Of a DNA stretch of 64,000 nucleotides, positions 33,608-42,896 are shown in pieces. The notes below the pieces were generated by a model. The model had not been told where the DNA came from, made no database searches, and was given only the letters and a program-made list of their open reading frames with translations. The number at the start of each line of letters is the position of its first letter. Position 1 is the first letter of the stretch. The position numbers and the translations under genes were made by a program. Origin of the DNA: Enterococcus sp. 9E7_DIV0242 (GTDB lineage Bacteria > Bacillota > Bacilli > Lactobacillales > Enterococcaceae); assembly GCF_002140975.2 (NCBI RefSeq), contig NZ_CP147247.1, positions 1,922,001-1,986,000 on the forward strand, given 5' to 3'.

Positions 33608-34816
33608 CTAGCCACCGATCATCAAGCCAACAATCAGCCCACCTGTAAGAACAGAAGTGATCGTGATAGTTGAGAATCCCGCCGTCACCATGATCGGTAG
33701 TAGATTCTGTTCAATCACAGCTATCTCTTCTTCTGTCTCTCCAACTGCTGCGGCAGCTTCCTTTGTCAGTACCATCGTACCCGGAAAACCAAAGAGAGTG
33801 GTCATTCCAACTGCTATAGATAATGGACCAGAATAACCAACTGCTTTTCCAAGAAAATAAGAAGCTATGAAAATGACCAATACCCCTGCAACAAGGTAGA
33901 AAGCAATCGGTCCAATCAAATTCAGCAAATCAGCTGGAACAATATCAGCTAACGGACCAAATGCAATGACCATTATTGAAATCATCAGCAAGCCAAAACT
34001 ATCTGTTGACGACAAGGCATTAGGCTTCAAAATCTTGAAATGTCTTAAAATGATCCCAAGTAATAAAGCAATCACAAATGTGTTGACATAGCCGTTACTC
34101 AGGTCACTTAGTAGGCGGGCAACATATACAGTTGCTCCTAATAGAAACAATGTACCGTATGCCGTCTGTAAAAACTCTGGAAGAATACTTTCTTTCCCTT
34201 CTTTGACATTTTCCTTTACTTCATTTTCATAGAAAGTCAAATTGCCCTTTCTGTATTCACCACGAACCCGAGTAGCTTCCTTTTTCAAAATATTTGCTGT
34301 GACCAAAAATCCGACAAGATTCTTCAGGTTAAGTATCAGCAATGGGAAAACAGCTAATAGGTAGCCTGTCAACAAGCCCAAATCACCACCAGCGCCCATG
34401 ATTTCAGCAACCTTATCTTGCACCATCAGTATCGACAAGGTCCCTCCTGTGATTGCAGCAGTACCTGCTACAGCAATATTTCTATCAAAAATAAACTCTC
34501 CGATAAAAATCAAAACCAGCGTCAGCACAACGACTGTAATCGAACCAATGACAAAGGTTCGCCATTGAGCTTTCAAATCTTCAAAGCTCATCATCGTACC
34601 CAAATGTACAATAATGATTCCTACTACTGCATTCCCTATACCGAGTAATCCCGAGTTTTGAATCAGATCATGCGGCAGTAAATCAGCTGCAAAACCTATC
34701 AAAAAAATCATAGAAGCAACCAGCATCATTGAAATCAGTGCCTTCGTTTTAGATGAGACAAACTCCCCAACCGTCCAAATCAACATAACAATTGTAAAAG
34801 CCAATATTGGTTCCAT
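33608..34816 (-). CDS. Polytopic membrane protein, probable Na+/glutamate symporter-like transporter
   Basis: This 402-residue membrane protein has about eleven hydrophobic segments and a central soluble loop of about 45 charged residues (KKEATRVRGEYRKGNL and on, near 178-220). The two halves each contain glycine-rich re-entrant-like stretches (AVAGTAAITGGTLSILM near 117 and VGMTTLFGFPGTMVLTK near 338), an arrangement seen in GltS-type carriers. It is co-transcribed after the peptidase and YitT genes, which fits uptake of a peptide-derived amino acid. The assignment is tentative. Confidence 0.6.
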   Translation of the reverse strand: MEPILAFTIVMLIWTVGEFVSSKTKALISMMLVASMIFLIGFAADLLPHDLIQNSGLLGIGNAVVGIIIVHLGTMMSFEDLKAQWRTFVIGSITVVVLTLVLIFIGEFIFDRNIAVAGTAAITGGTLSILMVQDKVAEIMGAGGDLGLLTGYLLAVFPLLILNLKNLVGFLVTANILKKEATRVRGEYRKGNLTFYENEVKENVKEGKESILPEFLQTAYGTLFLLGATVYVARLLSDLSNGYVNTFVIALLLGIILRHFKILKPNALSSTDSFGLLMISIMVIAFGPLADIVPADLLNLIGPIAFYLVAGVLVIFIASYFLGKAVGYSGPLSIAVGMTTLFGFPGTMVLTKEAAAAVGETEEEIAVIEQNLLPIMVTAGFSTITITSVLTGGLIVGLMIGG

Positions 34817-34836
34817 TTTTATTCCCCCTTGTTTGG

Positions 34837-35676
34837 TTATTGTATTGGATGATACGTAAAGCCCAGTCCGTGAACTTCAGCAACATTATAAGTGATAACA
34901 AAGCTCTCAGGATCGATCTGATCAATGACCTTTTTCGCCTGCGGGTATTCCTGATTTGCAACAACGATCAGAATCATCTCCCGGCCATAATCATCTTTTC
35001 CGCCTCGAATATCAAAGATCGTCATCCCACGATTCATTTCAGTTTGGAGCTGTGTCCTCATTTCCTCCGCATGAGTCTGACTGATGATCATAATTGCTTT
35101 CCTTCGTTTTAACCCAGTCTCAATGTAAGTCATAACAGCCGATGTGATCCCTATTGAAAGAATGGCAAAGAGAAACTCTTCAAAACCAAAAACATAAAGA
35201 CTCATAAAGACAATGACGACATCGGTCAAAAATAATCCCAAAGAAGTATTCAGTCCAAAGTATTTTTCAAAAATCAGTGGCGGAATCGTTGTCCCTCCAC
35301 TTGAAGCCTGTATTTTATACAAAAGAGCAACACCAACAGCAAAGATGATACTCCCAAATACCACAGAAAGTAATCGATCCGTTGTCAACATAATTTCAGG
35401 AACCAGTCGCAAGGCAATTGGAAAAAGGATACTGCCATATAGTGTATTCAAAAAGACTTTTTTCCCAAGGGTAACTGCCGCTACAATCAAGAGAACAATA
35501 TTGAATCCTAAAACAACCCATGCACGATCAATGCCTATCATGTGTTCAAGTAGAATCCCAATACCACTTACACCACCGGCCGCAATATGATGCGGCCCCA
35601 AAAACATGTTGATACTCAAAGCCAGTAGCAAAACGGCCACTACTATTTTTAAAATATGTTTGATCTGCTTTTCCAT
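34837..35676 (-). CDS. YitT family membrane protein (DUF161 + DUF2179)
   Basis: This 279-residue protein has five or six N-terminal transmembrane segments with the FLGPHHIAAGGVSGIGILLE motif near 24-43 and ASSGGTTIPPLIFEKYFG near 129. A C-terminal cytoplasmic DUF2179 domain includes GMTIFDIRGGKDDYGREMI near 213-231. This is the standard YitT layout. Family function is unsettled. The ATG overlaps the stop codon of the peptidase gene (TAATG), so translation is coupled. Confidence 0.85.
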   Translation of the reverse strand: MEKQIKHILKIVVAVLLLALSINMFLGPHHIAAGGVSGIGILLEHMIGIDRAWVVLGFNIVLLIVAAVTLGKKVFLNTLYGSILFPIALRLVPEIMLTTDRLLSVVFGSIIFAVGVALLYKIQASSGGTTIPPLIFEKYFGLNTSLGLFLTDVVIVFMSLYVFGFEEFLFAILSIGITSAVMTYIETGLKRRKAIMIISQTHAEEMRTQLQTEMNRGMTIFDIRGGKDDYGREMILIVVANQEYPQAKKVIDQIDPESFVITYNVAEVHGLGFTYHPIQ

Positions 35677-36803
35677 TACTGCACCTCAATTCTCCTCGGA
35701 GAATGCTTCGCCAGTTCAATGACCAGTAAAACAGCCTTTTCCATTTCTTCAACTGGAATGTACTCTTCCGTGGTATGGATTTTTTCGTAACCTACTGAAA
35801 GATTGACGACTCGCTTTCCATTCGCATTAAAAACATTCGCATCACTTCCTCCACCGCTTGTCTCTCTTATGATGTCATAGCCAAGCTCTTCGCCTGCAGC
35901 CAGAAGGACTTGCATGACTTCCTCATCGTCACTTACATCAAAACCTGTTGCCATCTTTTTAATATCGATTGCCACCGTTCCACCGTGAAGAGAAGCTGAA
36001 GTTTCAAATGCACCAATCATTTCAGTGATCAACGTATCCGCTTGTGCTGGATCAATGGCACGAACCTCTCCTTTTACTAAAAGAGAATCCATTACGATAT
36101 TGGTTGCCTCTCCTCCTTGGATGACACCAATATTAGCTGTTGTCCGCTCATCAATTCGTCCGATCCTTATATCCTTTAGCGCATCAGATAAGATAGCAAC
36201 TGCTGAAATGCCTTTTTCCGGTTCAAGCCCAGCATGCGCTGCCTTTCCTATTATAGAAACTTCATACATGAATAAAGTAGGACTTGCAATCGTCACACGG
36301 CCTACAGAACCACCACTATCAAGAACGTAGCCCATATCCGCTTTTATGCTTTCCATATCCAATGCCGAAGAACCAATCAAGCCGATCTCTTCGCCTGGTG
36401 ATAAGACAAACTCCAAATCACCGGTATCGATCTCTTCTTCTTTTATTCTCTGAATCGCTTCGAGCATGATGGCAATTCCTGCTTTATCATCCGCGCCAAG
36501 AATCGTTTCACCTTTTGAATAGAGAATCCCGTTTTCTTCTATCATTTGAACACCATTTCCTGGAGTCACTGTATCCGTATGAGCTGAAAACAATAATGGT
36601 TTTCTTTCGTTATTGCCTTTAAGAGTTGCTATCATATTATTTGCACCTAACCCCGTCGTCCACATGCTTTCATCTTCATTTACATCCAATCCAAAAGAGA
36701 GAAATTTCTTCTTAAGAAAATCATGAATTTCCGCCTCATTTCCTGAAACCGAATCAATTGTTACCAATTCTTCAAACATCTTCACTAATCTTGTTGTACT
36801 CAT
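35676..36803 (-). CDS. M20-family peptidase, PepT-like
   Basis: This 375-residue metallopeptidase has FSAHTDTVTPG near 67-77 (metal His and catalytic Asp), TILGADDKAGIAIML near 94 (bridging Asp), VLSPGEEIGLIGS near 127 (catalytic Glu pair), and a late GYEKIHTTEEYIPVEEM near 340 with the last metal His. It also has a dimerisation domain in the middle. It resembles tripeptidase T-like enzymes of the M20 family. The start at 36803 follows AGGAG; the upstream ATG at 36812 overlaps it. It leads a three-gene operon with YitT and a symporter. Confidence 0.85.
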   Translation of the reverse strand: MSTTRLVKMFEELVTIDSVSGNEAEIHDFLKKKFLSFGLDVNEDESMWTTGLGANNMIATLKGNNERKPLLFSAHTDTVTPGNGVQMIEENGILYSKGETILGADDKAGIAIMLEAIQRIKEEEIDTGDLEFVLSPGEEIGLIGSSALDMESIKADMGYVLDSGGSVGRVTIASPTLFMYEVSIIGKAAHAGLEPEKGISAVAILSDALKDIRIGRIDERTTANIGVIQGGEATNIVMDSLLVKGEVRAIDPAQADTLITEMIGAFETSASLHGGTVAIDIKKMATGFDVSDDEEVMQVLLAAGEELGYDIIRETSGGGSDANVFNANGKRVVNLSVGYEKIHTTEEYIPVEEMEKAVLLVIELAKHSPRRIEVQ

Positions 36804-37748
36804 TTTGACCACTCCTATTATTTTTAATTATTTTAAAAAGAAATTTAAAATAGATATATTCCTTCTTCGATTTAAACTATAACAAAATAATTAATTAAAT
36901 TAGGATCAGCTTTTTCACAAAGAACTGAAAAAAACGACTTCTATTCTCCAGCTTTGAGTCAGTCAAAACAAAAATATCCATATAGGTCCAAATTTTGATT
37001 TGAGTATAGTCCTTAATGAAAACGCGGTCAAAAATTAGGATTTCTCTCCTATTTATTGATAATATTCAGTAACTTCTTTTATTCTTACCTCTGATAGTTT
37101 CATCGATTTGCCCACAGGCTATTGATTTTGCAAGCTTACTAGTATGAAATAACATTAGTAATGAGCTTTTTTAAAATTCTCACAAAATTCAAATTTATTT
37201 AATAAATTAAACATTTTTTTCTAATATAGTTAACTTATCACTAAAAGAACATCTGCGAATCGCATACCTGATTCACGATGCACATAGAAAACGACATAGA
37301 ACAGCACATATTTTAGTGATACATTCATTATGAAGGGATGTGGTAATACGAGTTATCTTAGATCAGATGCATTTCATATTTTTTTGCACCAACATAGTTC
37401 GAAGAATGCTTTAAACACCCTCCTTACTGGCAGGTACTATGAAAAGAATTTCTCACAAAACTCTTTTTAAAGGAACTGCAGCATAAAGAATTCTGAGTTC
37501 TCCTTAAAAAACAGCCTAACGAAATCTTCAATGATTTCGTTAGGCTTTTACTTTGTGTGATAATTGCCACCTTTAACTTCCCTAAAATGCTAGCAAAGCT
37601 ACCTGTCCTCAGCAAACCGCAAAGATATGGCTTTTGCACTTACAACAACCTCCCTGTTCTCTTTCATCAGGCACTGAATAATACCAAGAAAACCAGCTTG
37701 GGATTACTAATTCCACTTGTCGATCAAAAATAGAAATAGTCGCTTTGC
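36804..37748. other. Long intergenic region, no convincing gene
   Basis: Nearly 1 kb of AT-rich DNA without a supported gene. A perfect 11-bp inverted pair TATCACTAAAA (37236-37246) and TTTTAGTGATA (37311-37321) encloses a small TGCGAATCGCA hairpin, which could be a structured RNA. The 71-codon minus-strand ORF at 37424-37639 runs through the terminator at 37514-37545 and is rejected. Confidence 0.5.
37514..37545. terminator. Strong bidirectional terminator
   Basis: GCCTAACGAAAT and ATTTCGTTAGGC form a perfect 12-bp stem with an 8-base loop, flanked by AAAAAA and TTTTA. No coding gene ends next to it, so it may terminate a non-coding transcript. Confidence 0.75.
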
Positions 37749-37890
37749 TTGACTTCATGTCAAAACCGCGTTATGGTTAAATAGTAAAGTGAATATCATA
37801 GGTTTCTCAAAAACAGCGTAATGACCTGGAAGAGAGAGGTATCATAGTAGAATTTCCAGGGGACGATTATGTTAAGATCGCCCTCTTTTT
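37749..37890 (+). promoter_or_regulatory. rplY promoter and attenuator-like leader
   Basis: TTGACT (37749-37754) and TATGGT (37772-37777) with 17 bp spacing give a start near 37784, leaving a leader of about 186 nt before rplY. It contains CCTGGAA/TTCCAGG (37825-37831 with 37854-37860), then a terminator stem GGGGACGAT/ATCGCCCTC (37859-37867 with 37877-37885) followed by TTTTT. The two stems overlap at 37859-37860, so they compete, as in transcription attenuation. Confidence 0.55.
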
Positions 37891-37969
37891 GTATAGTTGT
37901 GAAATTCTTTTATGTTGCATTTTGGTTAACCAAATAAATTCACTCACTATTGAAGGAGGAATTTAGGTT

Positions 37970-38581
37970 ATGTCAGTTTCGTTAGAAGTTCAAGAAAGAG
38001 CCGTCCGTCCCCGTTCACTTAGAAATGAGCTACGTCACTCCGGAAAAATCCCTGCTGTTGTATATGGTTATCAAATCGAAAGTACACCAATCACGGTGGA
38101 TGAAAAAGAGTTAACAAAAATCCTACGTGATAATGGAGCCAATACAGTTATCACACTTTCTGTTGGTGGGAAAAAAATCAACACGTTAGTATACAAAACA
38201 CAGCTTGATACATTCACAAGTAAAATCAAGCACGTAGAATTTTTAGCTGTAAACATGTCAGAAGCAACTGAAGTTGAAGCAGAAATCCTATTGACTGGTG
38301 AGTCTACAGGTGTGAAATCAGGTGGTGTGCTTGCACAAAATCTGTATTCTGTCCTTGTCTCAGCAACACCGGAAAATCTACCGGAAAGTGTCGAAGTTGA
38401 TATCAGTAATTTAGCGATCGGTGATGCGATAACCGTTGCAGACCTTCCGAAAAATGATAAATTTACGATTGTAACAGACGGTGAAGAACAAATCGTCAGC
38501 ATCGTGGAAGCACAAGAAAATATTGAAGAAACTCCGGCTGAAGCTGCAGAGCCAGAAGTAATCGGAGAAGATAAAGAATAA
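37970..38581 (+). CDS. rplY: 50S ribosomal protein L25 / general stress protein Ctc
   Basis: This 203-residue protein has the L25 domain (residues 1-95, with RPRSLRNELRHSGKIPAVVYG) that binds 5S rRNA, followed by the longer Ctc C-terminal domain ending in an acidic tail (AEAAEPEVIGEDKE). This two-domain form is usual in Firmicutes. AAGGAGGAA precedes the ATG. It is monocistronic between its leader and two terminators. Confidence 0.95.
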   Translation: MSVSLEVQERAVRPRSLRNELRHSGKIPAVVYGYQIESTPITVDEKELTKILRDNGANTVITLSVGGKKINTLVYKTQLDTFTSKIKHVEFLAVNMSEATEVEAEILLTGESTGVKSGGVLAQNLYSVLVSATPENLPESVEVDISNLAIGDAITVADLPKNDKFTIVTDGEEQIVSIVEAQENIEETPAEAAEPEVIGEDKE

Positions 38582-38614
38582 AAAATACCTCAGCTAAACA
38601 GCTGAAGTATTTTT
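38581..38614. terminator. rplY terminator
   Basis: AAAAATACCTCAGCT and AGCTGAAGTATTTTT pair around AAAC directly after the rplY stop codon. Confidence 0.85.
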
Positions 38615-38624
38615 AAGAATCGAT

Positions 38625-38657
38625 CCATATGACTTTCCCTTTGGGAAAGTCATATGG
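38625..38657. terminator. Second terminator, near-perfect palindrome
   Basis: CCATATGACTTTCCC and GGGAAAGTCATATGG form a 15-bp stem with a TTT loop, followed by ACTTTTCTTTT on the plus strand. It separates rplY from the converging surface operon. Confidence 0.85.
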
Positions 38658-38738
38658 ACTTTTCTTTTATTCGATCTGATACTTTACTTCCCATCGTTCT
38701 TATAGAACAGTTCATCATAACGCATGATTTTCTGCTCT

Positions 38739-41363
38739 TCATTTTTTCACTCGTTCTATTTTTCGATCATTTAACCACCAAAGATAGCCAATGAAGCCAC
38801 CCATACAAACAACCAATAGCAAAGCGCCTACAAGCAGGCCTTCCGGAAGAAAGACAAACTCGATCGTATGCTTTCCAGCGCTTATCGGTAAAGTTAATAA
38901 AGCTTGCTTGAACATTGGAATCTCAACACGTTTTCCATCTATATAAGCTTTCCAACCTTTATCGTAGGGAATACTGGTAAACAGTACTTGATTTTGCTCT
39001 AAGTCAACCTCAGCAGCAGCTTTTCGTCCAGCTACCTTCAGCTCTACACCTTTTTTCTGTACAGTTTCTACAGCACGGACAAACGTATCTGTATCTAATA
39101 ATGCTACATCTGGTTGAACGATTTGAAAAACATTCTTTTCTTCCTTAAGATTCGTGATCTTCATTTTAAAGGTCACGCTCTTAGCCTGCTCATAGTAGCC
39201 TAAGGAATAATATTGTCCGGTCTCTGCTACTGAACTCTCGTAAGCCACTCCATCAACTTCCAAGTTAATCAATGGCGCACCAAATGTGTAGTAATCAACA
39301 GGATAGATACTCACGTATGCTTGTTTTTTCGCAGGAACCTCTACCGTCCACTCCAGTTCGATTGGTTCCTCCCAGTTTTCAGGTGAGTAAGTAACCACAT
39401 CCGTCACGTTTATTTTATCCTTATCTATTTGAACATTTTTAGTAGAACGTAGTTCGATTTCCTTAAAAGTAAAAAAGTCTTCATTCATTTCTGCAAGATG
39501 ATTTAGAAGTGTTGCTTGTGTTTCCACTGCCCCTTCTTTATAAATTCCCTCATCTGTCAAAATGCCTAGTGGTAGAGTATTTTCATTTTCATAAAGACTA
39601 AAGTCACCATGAGTGCCAATTTTTTTATACCCAAACTTCAAGCTATCCTCTCGTGCAATATTGTACTTTATACCTGTAAGAGAATCCATCAGCAAGGTAT
39701 TATTTGCATACCGGATATTCAAGTTCGTCCCCAACGATCGATAGCCTAAAGCGTTCAAATAATAGGAAGAGTGACGGTTACGAATAGAGGAAAACATATT
39801 TATCCCGCTATACCCATAATTAAATCCGTCATTTGCCGAAACTGGATTCAGATTTTCCATTCGATAGAAGGAAGTATTCTCTTCCTTGGTTTGATCAACT
39901 AATGTCTTAATCGATTCATAGGGCTCTGCATAATATTTACGACTGGGATAATGCCATTCTACTGCAATTCCATTAATGATACCATACCCATTCATCCCCG
40001 CCTCCAAACAGACGATTAAAAGTAAAAAGCAGCCTAGCCATTTATGTTTTTTTAGCTTCTTGATGAAAAATAAACTGAATAGATATAACATAAGAAACAC
40101 TACAGTCAAAACAAAGCTAAACCAGCTTAAATAGCTGTAATCCTCATCATTATTTGTGATTAAACGAACGACTAAATAGGCACCTAAAAGCCCCAAAACT
40201 AGTGTAACCAATTGATCAAAGTCTTCTCGTTCATATTTTTCCCAACCATATCCGGCAAGGGTCAACACAAGAAATGAAAAGAGAAAGCTGAAACGGAAAT
40301 TAAACATATTCGGTATATGCATTCCCTGCCAGAGCAAGTTCAATGGTTCGATATAAAAACTGATAGCCAACAAGAGCAGTAGACCGCCAAAAGAAAGCTT
40401 GGTAAGGCGCGGTACTTTTTTTGTTAGAAAAAAGAAAAGGCAAAATAACAAGCCAAATAATCCAACATAAATAAACGGTGTGGAGTACAGCTTTGTACTA
40501 TCGTAGATTCCAACCATGTTCTTAATGACCAGATCCCAAGGTCCAGTCGTTTGTGTCTTTAATTGCGAAATTTTACTGAGTGCCTCACCATTATTTCTCA
40601 AATCAAGAATCGTTGGTAAAATCATGATCATTGAAGCTCCGCCAGCTAGAAAAGACGTGATTAAATACATCGGAATACTACTCTTGTAACACTCGCGATC
40701 CGTCAATAATCTAGCGATAAAATACAGGAGTGAAAACACACCGACCATAAATGCCATGTAAAAATTTGAAACAAATAACAAAAAATAACTAACAAACAGC
40801 ACTATGGGTTTCTGCTTATCCATAATGCGATGGATTCCTAGCGTAATCAAAGGAAGATACATCAATGCATCCAACCACATAATGATTTCTGAATAGGCTA
40901 GTGTAAAGGACATTAACGCATAAGAAACACTAAGTATTACATGCCCCCATTTAGGCAGATGAAAGGTCTGAGAAGAAAATATCCAGAACCCTCCGCCAAT
41001 ACACCCAATTTTAAGTAATGTCAAAAAATAGAGAAAGTCCGGCATTTCGATATTTTCAAAGAAAAGTACTAGTGGGCTGAAAATCCCCCCTAAATAGTAC
41101 GCAATAAACGCCCAATAGTTCAACCCCATTGAGCTGTTCCAATTATAAAAAATACTTTGTTCGCCTTTAAAAACATTATTTAGGCTGGCAAAAAAATTGG
41201 AATACTGTGAAAAAGCATCACTGGCTAGAATCGTTCGTTGCTCGCTTCCTAGATAAACACCGATTTTTGCATAGATGAGCACCATAATGAGCATCGGTAA
41301 AAGTATACTTAAACCAGCAAATGCTCCCTGCGTTTTAATGAATGAGCCCATTTTTTTCTTCAT
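38739..41363 (-). CDS. YfhO family membrane glycosyltransferase-like protein
   Basis: This 874-residue polytopic protein has about twelve transmembrane segments over residues 15-500 and a large extracytoplasmic beta-rich domain from about 510 to 840, then one last helix (LLVGALLLVVCMGGFIGYL). The region near 70-110 (FSQYSNFFASLNNVFKGEQS, then FYNWNSSMGLNYW) is the YfhO signature. Family members take part in glycosylating lipoteichoic acid or other surface polymers. The start at 41363 follows GGAGAG; the ORF is open a little further upstream but overlaps the signal-peptidase gene. Last gene of the WxL operon. Confidence 0.85.
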   Translation of the reverse strand: MKKKMGSFIKTQGAFAGLSILLPMLIMVLIYAKIGVYLGSEQRTILASDAFSQYSNFFASLNNVFKGEQSIFYNWNSSMGLNYWAFIAYYLGGIFSPLVLFFENIEMPDFLYFLTLLKIGCIGGGFWIFSSQTFHLPKWGHVILSVSYALMSFTLAYSEIIMWLDALMYLPLITLGIHRIMDKQKPIVLFVSYFLLFVSNFYMAFMVGVFSLLYFIARLLTDRECYKSSIPMYLITSFLAGGASMIMILPTILDLRNNGEALSKISQLKTQTTGPWDLVIKNMVGIYDSTKLYSTPFIYVGLFGLLFCLFFFLTKKVPRLTKLSFGGLLLLLAISFYIEPLNLLWQGMHIPNMFNFRFSFLFSFLVLTLAGYGWEKYEREDFDQLVTLVLGLLGAYLVVRLITNNDEDYSYLSWFSFVLTVVFLMLYLFSLFFIKKLKKHKWLGCFLLLIVCLEAGMNGYGIINGIAVEWHYPSRKYYAEPYESIKTLVDQTKEENTSFYRMENLNPVSANDGFNYGYSGINMFSSIRNRHSSYYLNALGYRSLGTNLNIRYANNTLLMDSLTGIKYNIAREDSLKFGYKKIGTHGDFSLYENENTLPLGILTDEGIYKEGAVETQATLLNHLAEMNEDFFTFKEIELRSTKNVQIDKDKINVTDVVTYSPENWEEPIELEWTVEVPAKKQAYVSIYPVDYYTFGAPLINLEVDGVAYESSVAETGQYYSLGYYEQAKSVTFKMKITNLKEEKNVFQIVQPDVALLDTDTFVRAVETVQKKGVELKVAGRKAAAEVDLEQNQVLFTSIPYDKGWKAYIDGKRVEIPMFKQALLTLPISAGKHTIEFVFLPEGLLVGALLLVVCMGGFIGYLWWLNDRKIERVKK

Positions 41364-41379
41364 ATATACTCTCCAATCT

Positions 41380-42084
41380 TTAGTGAACAAAACCGAAACG
41401 GTCAAACGGATAGAAGCGAAAGTTCACAACACCCTCAATCTGTTCCAGATCAATCAGGCCAATCGATCGGCTGTCCTTAGAATTCTGCCTATTATCACCT
41501 AAAACAAAATAAGTCTTTTCAGGTATCTGCACCAAGTGTGCCAACTCCCTTTGGCTTTCTTCGGAAAGCGCAACGATCGTCGTACTATCTGGCAACTGTC
41601 TCGCCTCAATCATTTGAGCTATCTCTTTTTGACTGATACCGTTTCGAAATAAATAAAGACGATCGTCCTTGATATAAATAGTATCTCCTGGTGTCCCATA
41701 CACACGCTTTACAAAAGATGAGCCAGGTTCTTCCTTTGGCTCAAAGGTAACAATATCATAGCGCTGAATCTCTTTTCCCTTATGTGTCAGCAGTCGTTCT
41801 CCATCTCGAAAAGTTGGAAACATTGATTGTCCATCGACTTCATGGGACCGAAAATTGAGCATAAAATAAAAGCAACAATAGATGAATAATAGGAAGAGCA
41901 ACAGCTCCATTATTTCTGAAGCTTTTTTTACTCGCTTTCTCCAAAAAGAGATATGCTTTTGCCGTTGCATTCTCATCTTTTCTCCTGATACTTGTTTTCT
42001 ATACTTTCGTTGTGGATTCGATGGACCTTTTTTTCGGACGTTCGCAGCCTCCGATGTACGACGTCTTTTCTTTTTATTCTCCAT
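41380..42084 (-). CDS. lepB: Signal peptidase I, catalytically intact
   Basis: This 234-residue type I signal peptidase has a very basic cytoplasmic N-terminus (about 55 residues), one transmembrane helix (60-78), the nucleophile Ser87 in DGQSMFPTF, and Lys126 in SFVKRVYGTPGD. FVLGDNRQNSKDSRSIG near 192-208 is the conserved box E. It cleaves signal peptides outside the membrane. An alternative start at 41976 has a better AGGAG, but the upstream start fits operon spacing and the basic tail shared with its neighbour. Placed in the WxL operon, it probably matures those proteins. Confidence 0.87.
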   Translation of the reverse strand: MENKKKRRRTSEAANVRKKGPSNPQRKYRKQVSGEKMRMQRQKHISFWRKRVKKASEIMELLLFLLFIYCCFYFMLNFRSHEVDGQSMFPTFRDGERLLTHKGKEIQRYDIVTFEPKEEPGSSFVKRVYGTPGDTIYIKDDRLYLFRNGISQKEIAQMIEARQLPDSTTIVALSEESQRELAHLVQIPEKTYFVLGDNRQNSKDSRSIGLIDLEQIEGVVNFRFYPFDRFGFVH

Positions 42085-42101
42085 ACCTAGACCTGTCTTC
42101 C

Positions 42102-42875
42102 TTACAATTTCATCATTTCATGAAAGGGAAAAATCTTCATTGATGCGACACCGATGATATCCTTTGCATCGATCAGCCCATAAAAACGACTATCCGAAGC
42201 AAACATTCGATTATCTCCTAATACAAGGTATTTTCCATCTGGAATCACACCTCGTTCTGTCCCTGAGATCTCTTGGCTTGTAAAATCTTCTGTCAGCCGA
42301 TACCCCTCTTTCCTTGCAAGCTGTACTTGCTCAATCAGGAACCGTTCCACCTTTTCTTCTCCATTTACCCATAGCCGTTCTTCCTTGTATACCAGCTCTT
42401 CTCCAGGAAGTCCGACAATGCGGCGGACGGACACCTCGCCTTTGCGTCCCGGTACTCGAAAGTAAACAAGGGAAAATCGTTCGACTTTCCCTAATCGGTT
42501 GACAAATAGGCGGTCTCCTTCTTCAAGCTCATTCAGCATGCCGTATCCCTTTACCTGTGGCATCGTAAAGGTAAATAACGAAATTACATAAACAAGCAAA
42601 ATAGCGATTAAACTGCTTAACAACAGTTCCAAAAGAAGCTTCTGATAGTTTCTCCTACGCTTTTTTCCTTTTATAGTAGAAATACGATATCCACAAAGAA
42701 GATGATTTGTCCCATTTTTAGTTTTCAATTGCTTCTCTCTGACAGTTTTTTTCTTTTCCTGTCGTTTGTTCAGCATTGTATCCGGACGCTTCTTTTGCTG
42801 TTTCTTTCTCTTCCTTTGAATATATGCTTTTGATGATGTACGCTCGGTGTTCTTTTTTGAAGATTGGGTCATCAA
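42102..42875 (-). CDS. Signal peptidase I homologue lacking the Ser-Lys dyad
   Basis: This 257-residue protein has the full fold of a type I signal peptidase: a basic tail of about 78 residues, one transmembrane helix (about 80-101), and box E LVLGDNRMFASDSRFYGLID. The catalytic serine is replaced: VKGYGMLNEL stands where VDGQSMFPTF should be, giving Gly112. The lysine is replaced by Arg151 in VSVRRIVGLPGE. It should therefore be inactive. The arrangement matches SpsA beside SpsB in Staphylococcus aureus, where SpsA also lacks the dyad. A scaffolding or substrate-selecting role is my inference. Confidence 0.82.
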   Translation of the reverse strand: MMTQSSKKNTERTSSKAYIQRKRKKQQKKRPDTMLNKRQEKKKTVREKQLKTKNGTNHLLCGYRISTIKGKKRRRNYQKLLLELLLSSLIAILLVYVISLFTFTMPQVKGYGMLNELEEGDRLFVNRLGKVERFSLVYFRVPGRKGEVSVRRIVGLPGEELVYKEERLWVNGEEKVERFLIEQVQLARKEGYRLTEDFTSQEISGTERGVIPDGKYLVLGDNRMFASDSRFYGLIDAKDIIGVASMKIFPFHEMMKL

Positions 42876-42896
42876 AAAAACTCCTTTACTTCAGAC

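Noticed and set aside
37424..37639. 71-codon minus-strand ORF
   Set aside because: It reads straight through a perfect terminator hairpin, has no ribosome binding site and resembles no protein.
41364..41405. Longer start of the YfhO gene
   Set aside because: It would overlap the signal peptidase gene, while GGAGAG stands right before the ATG at 41363.
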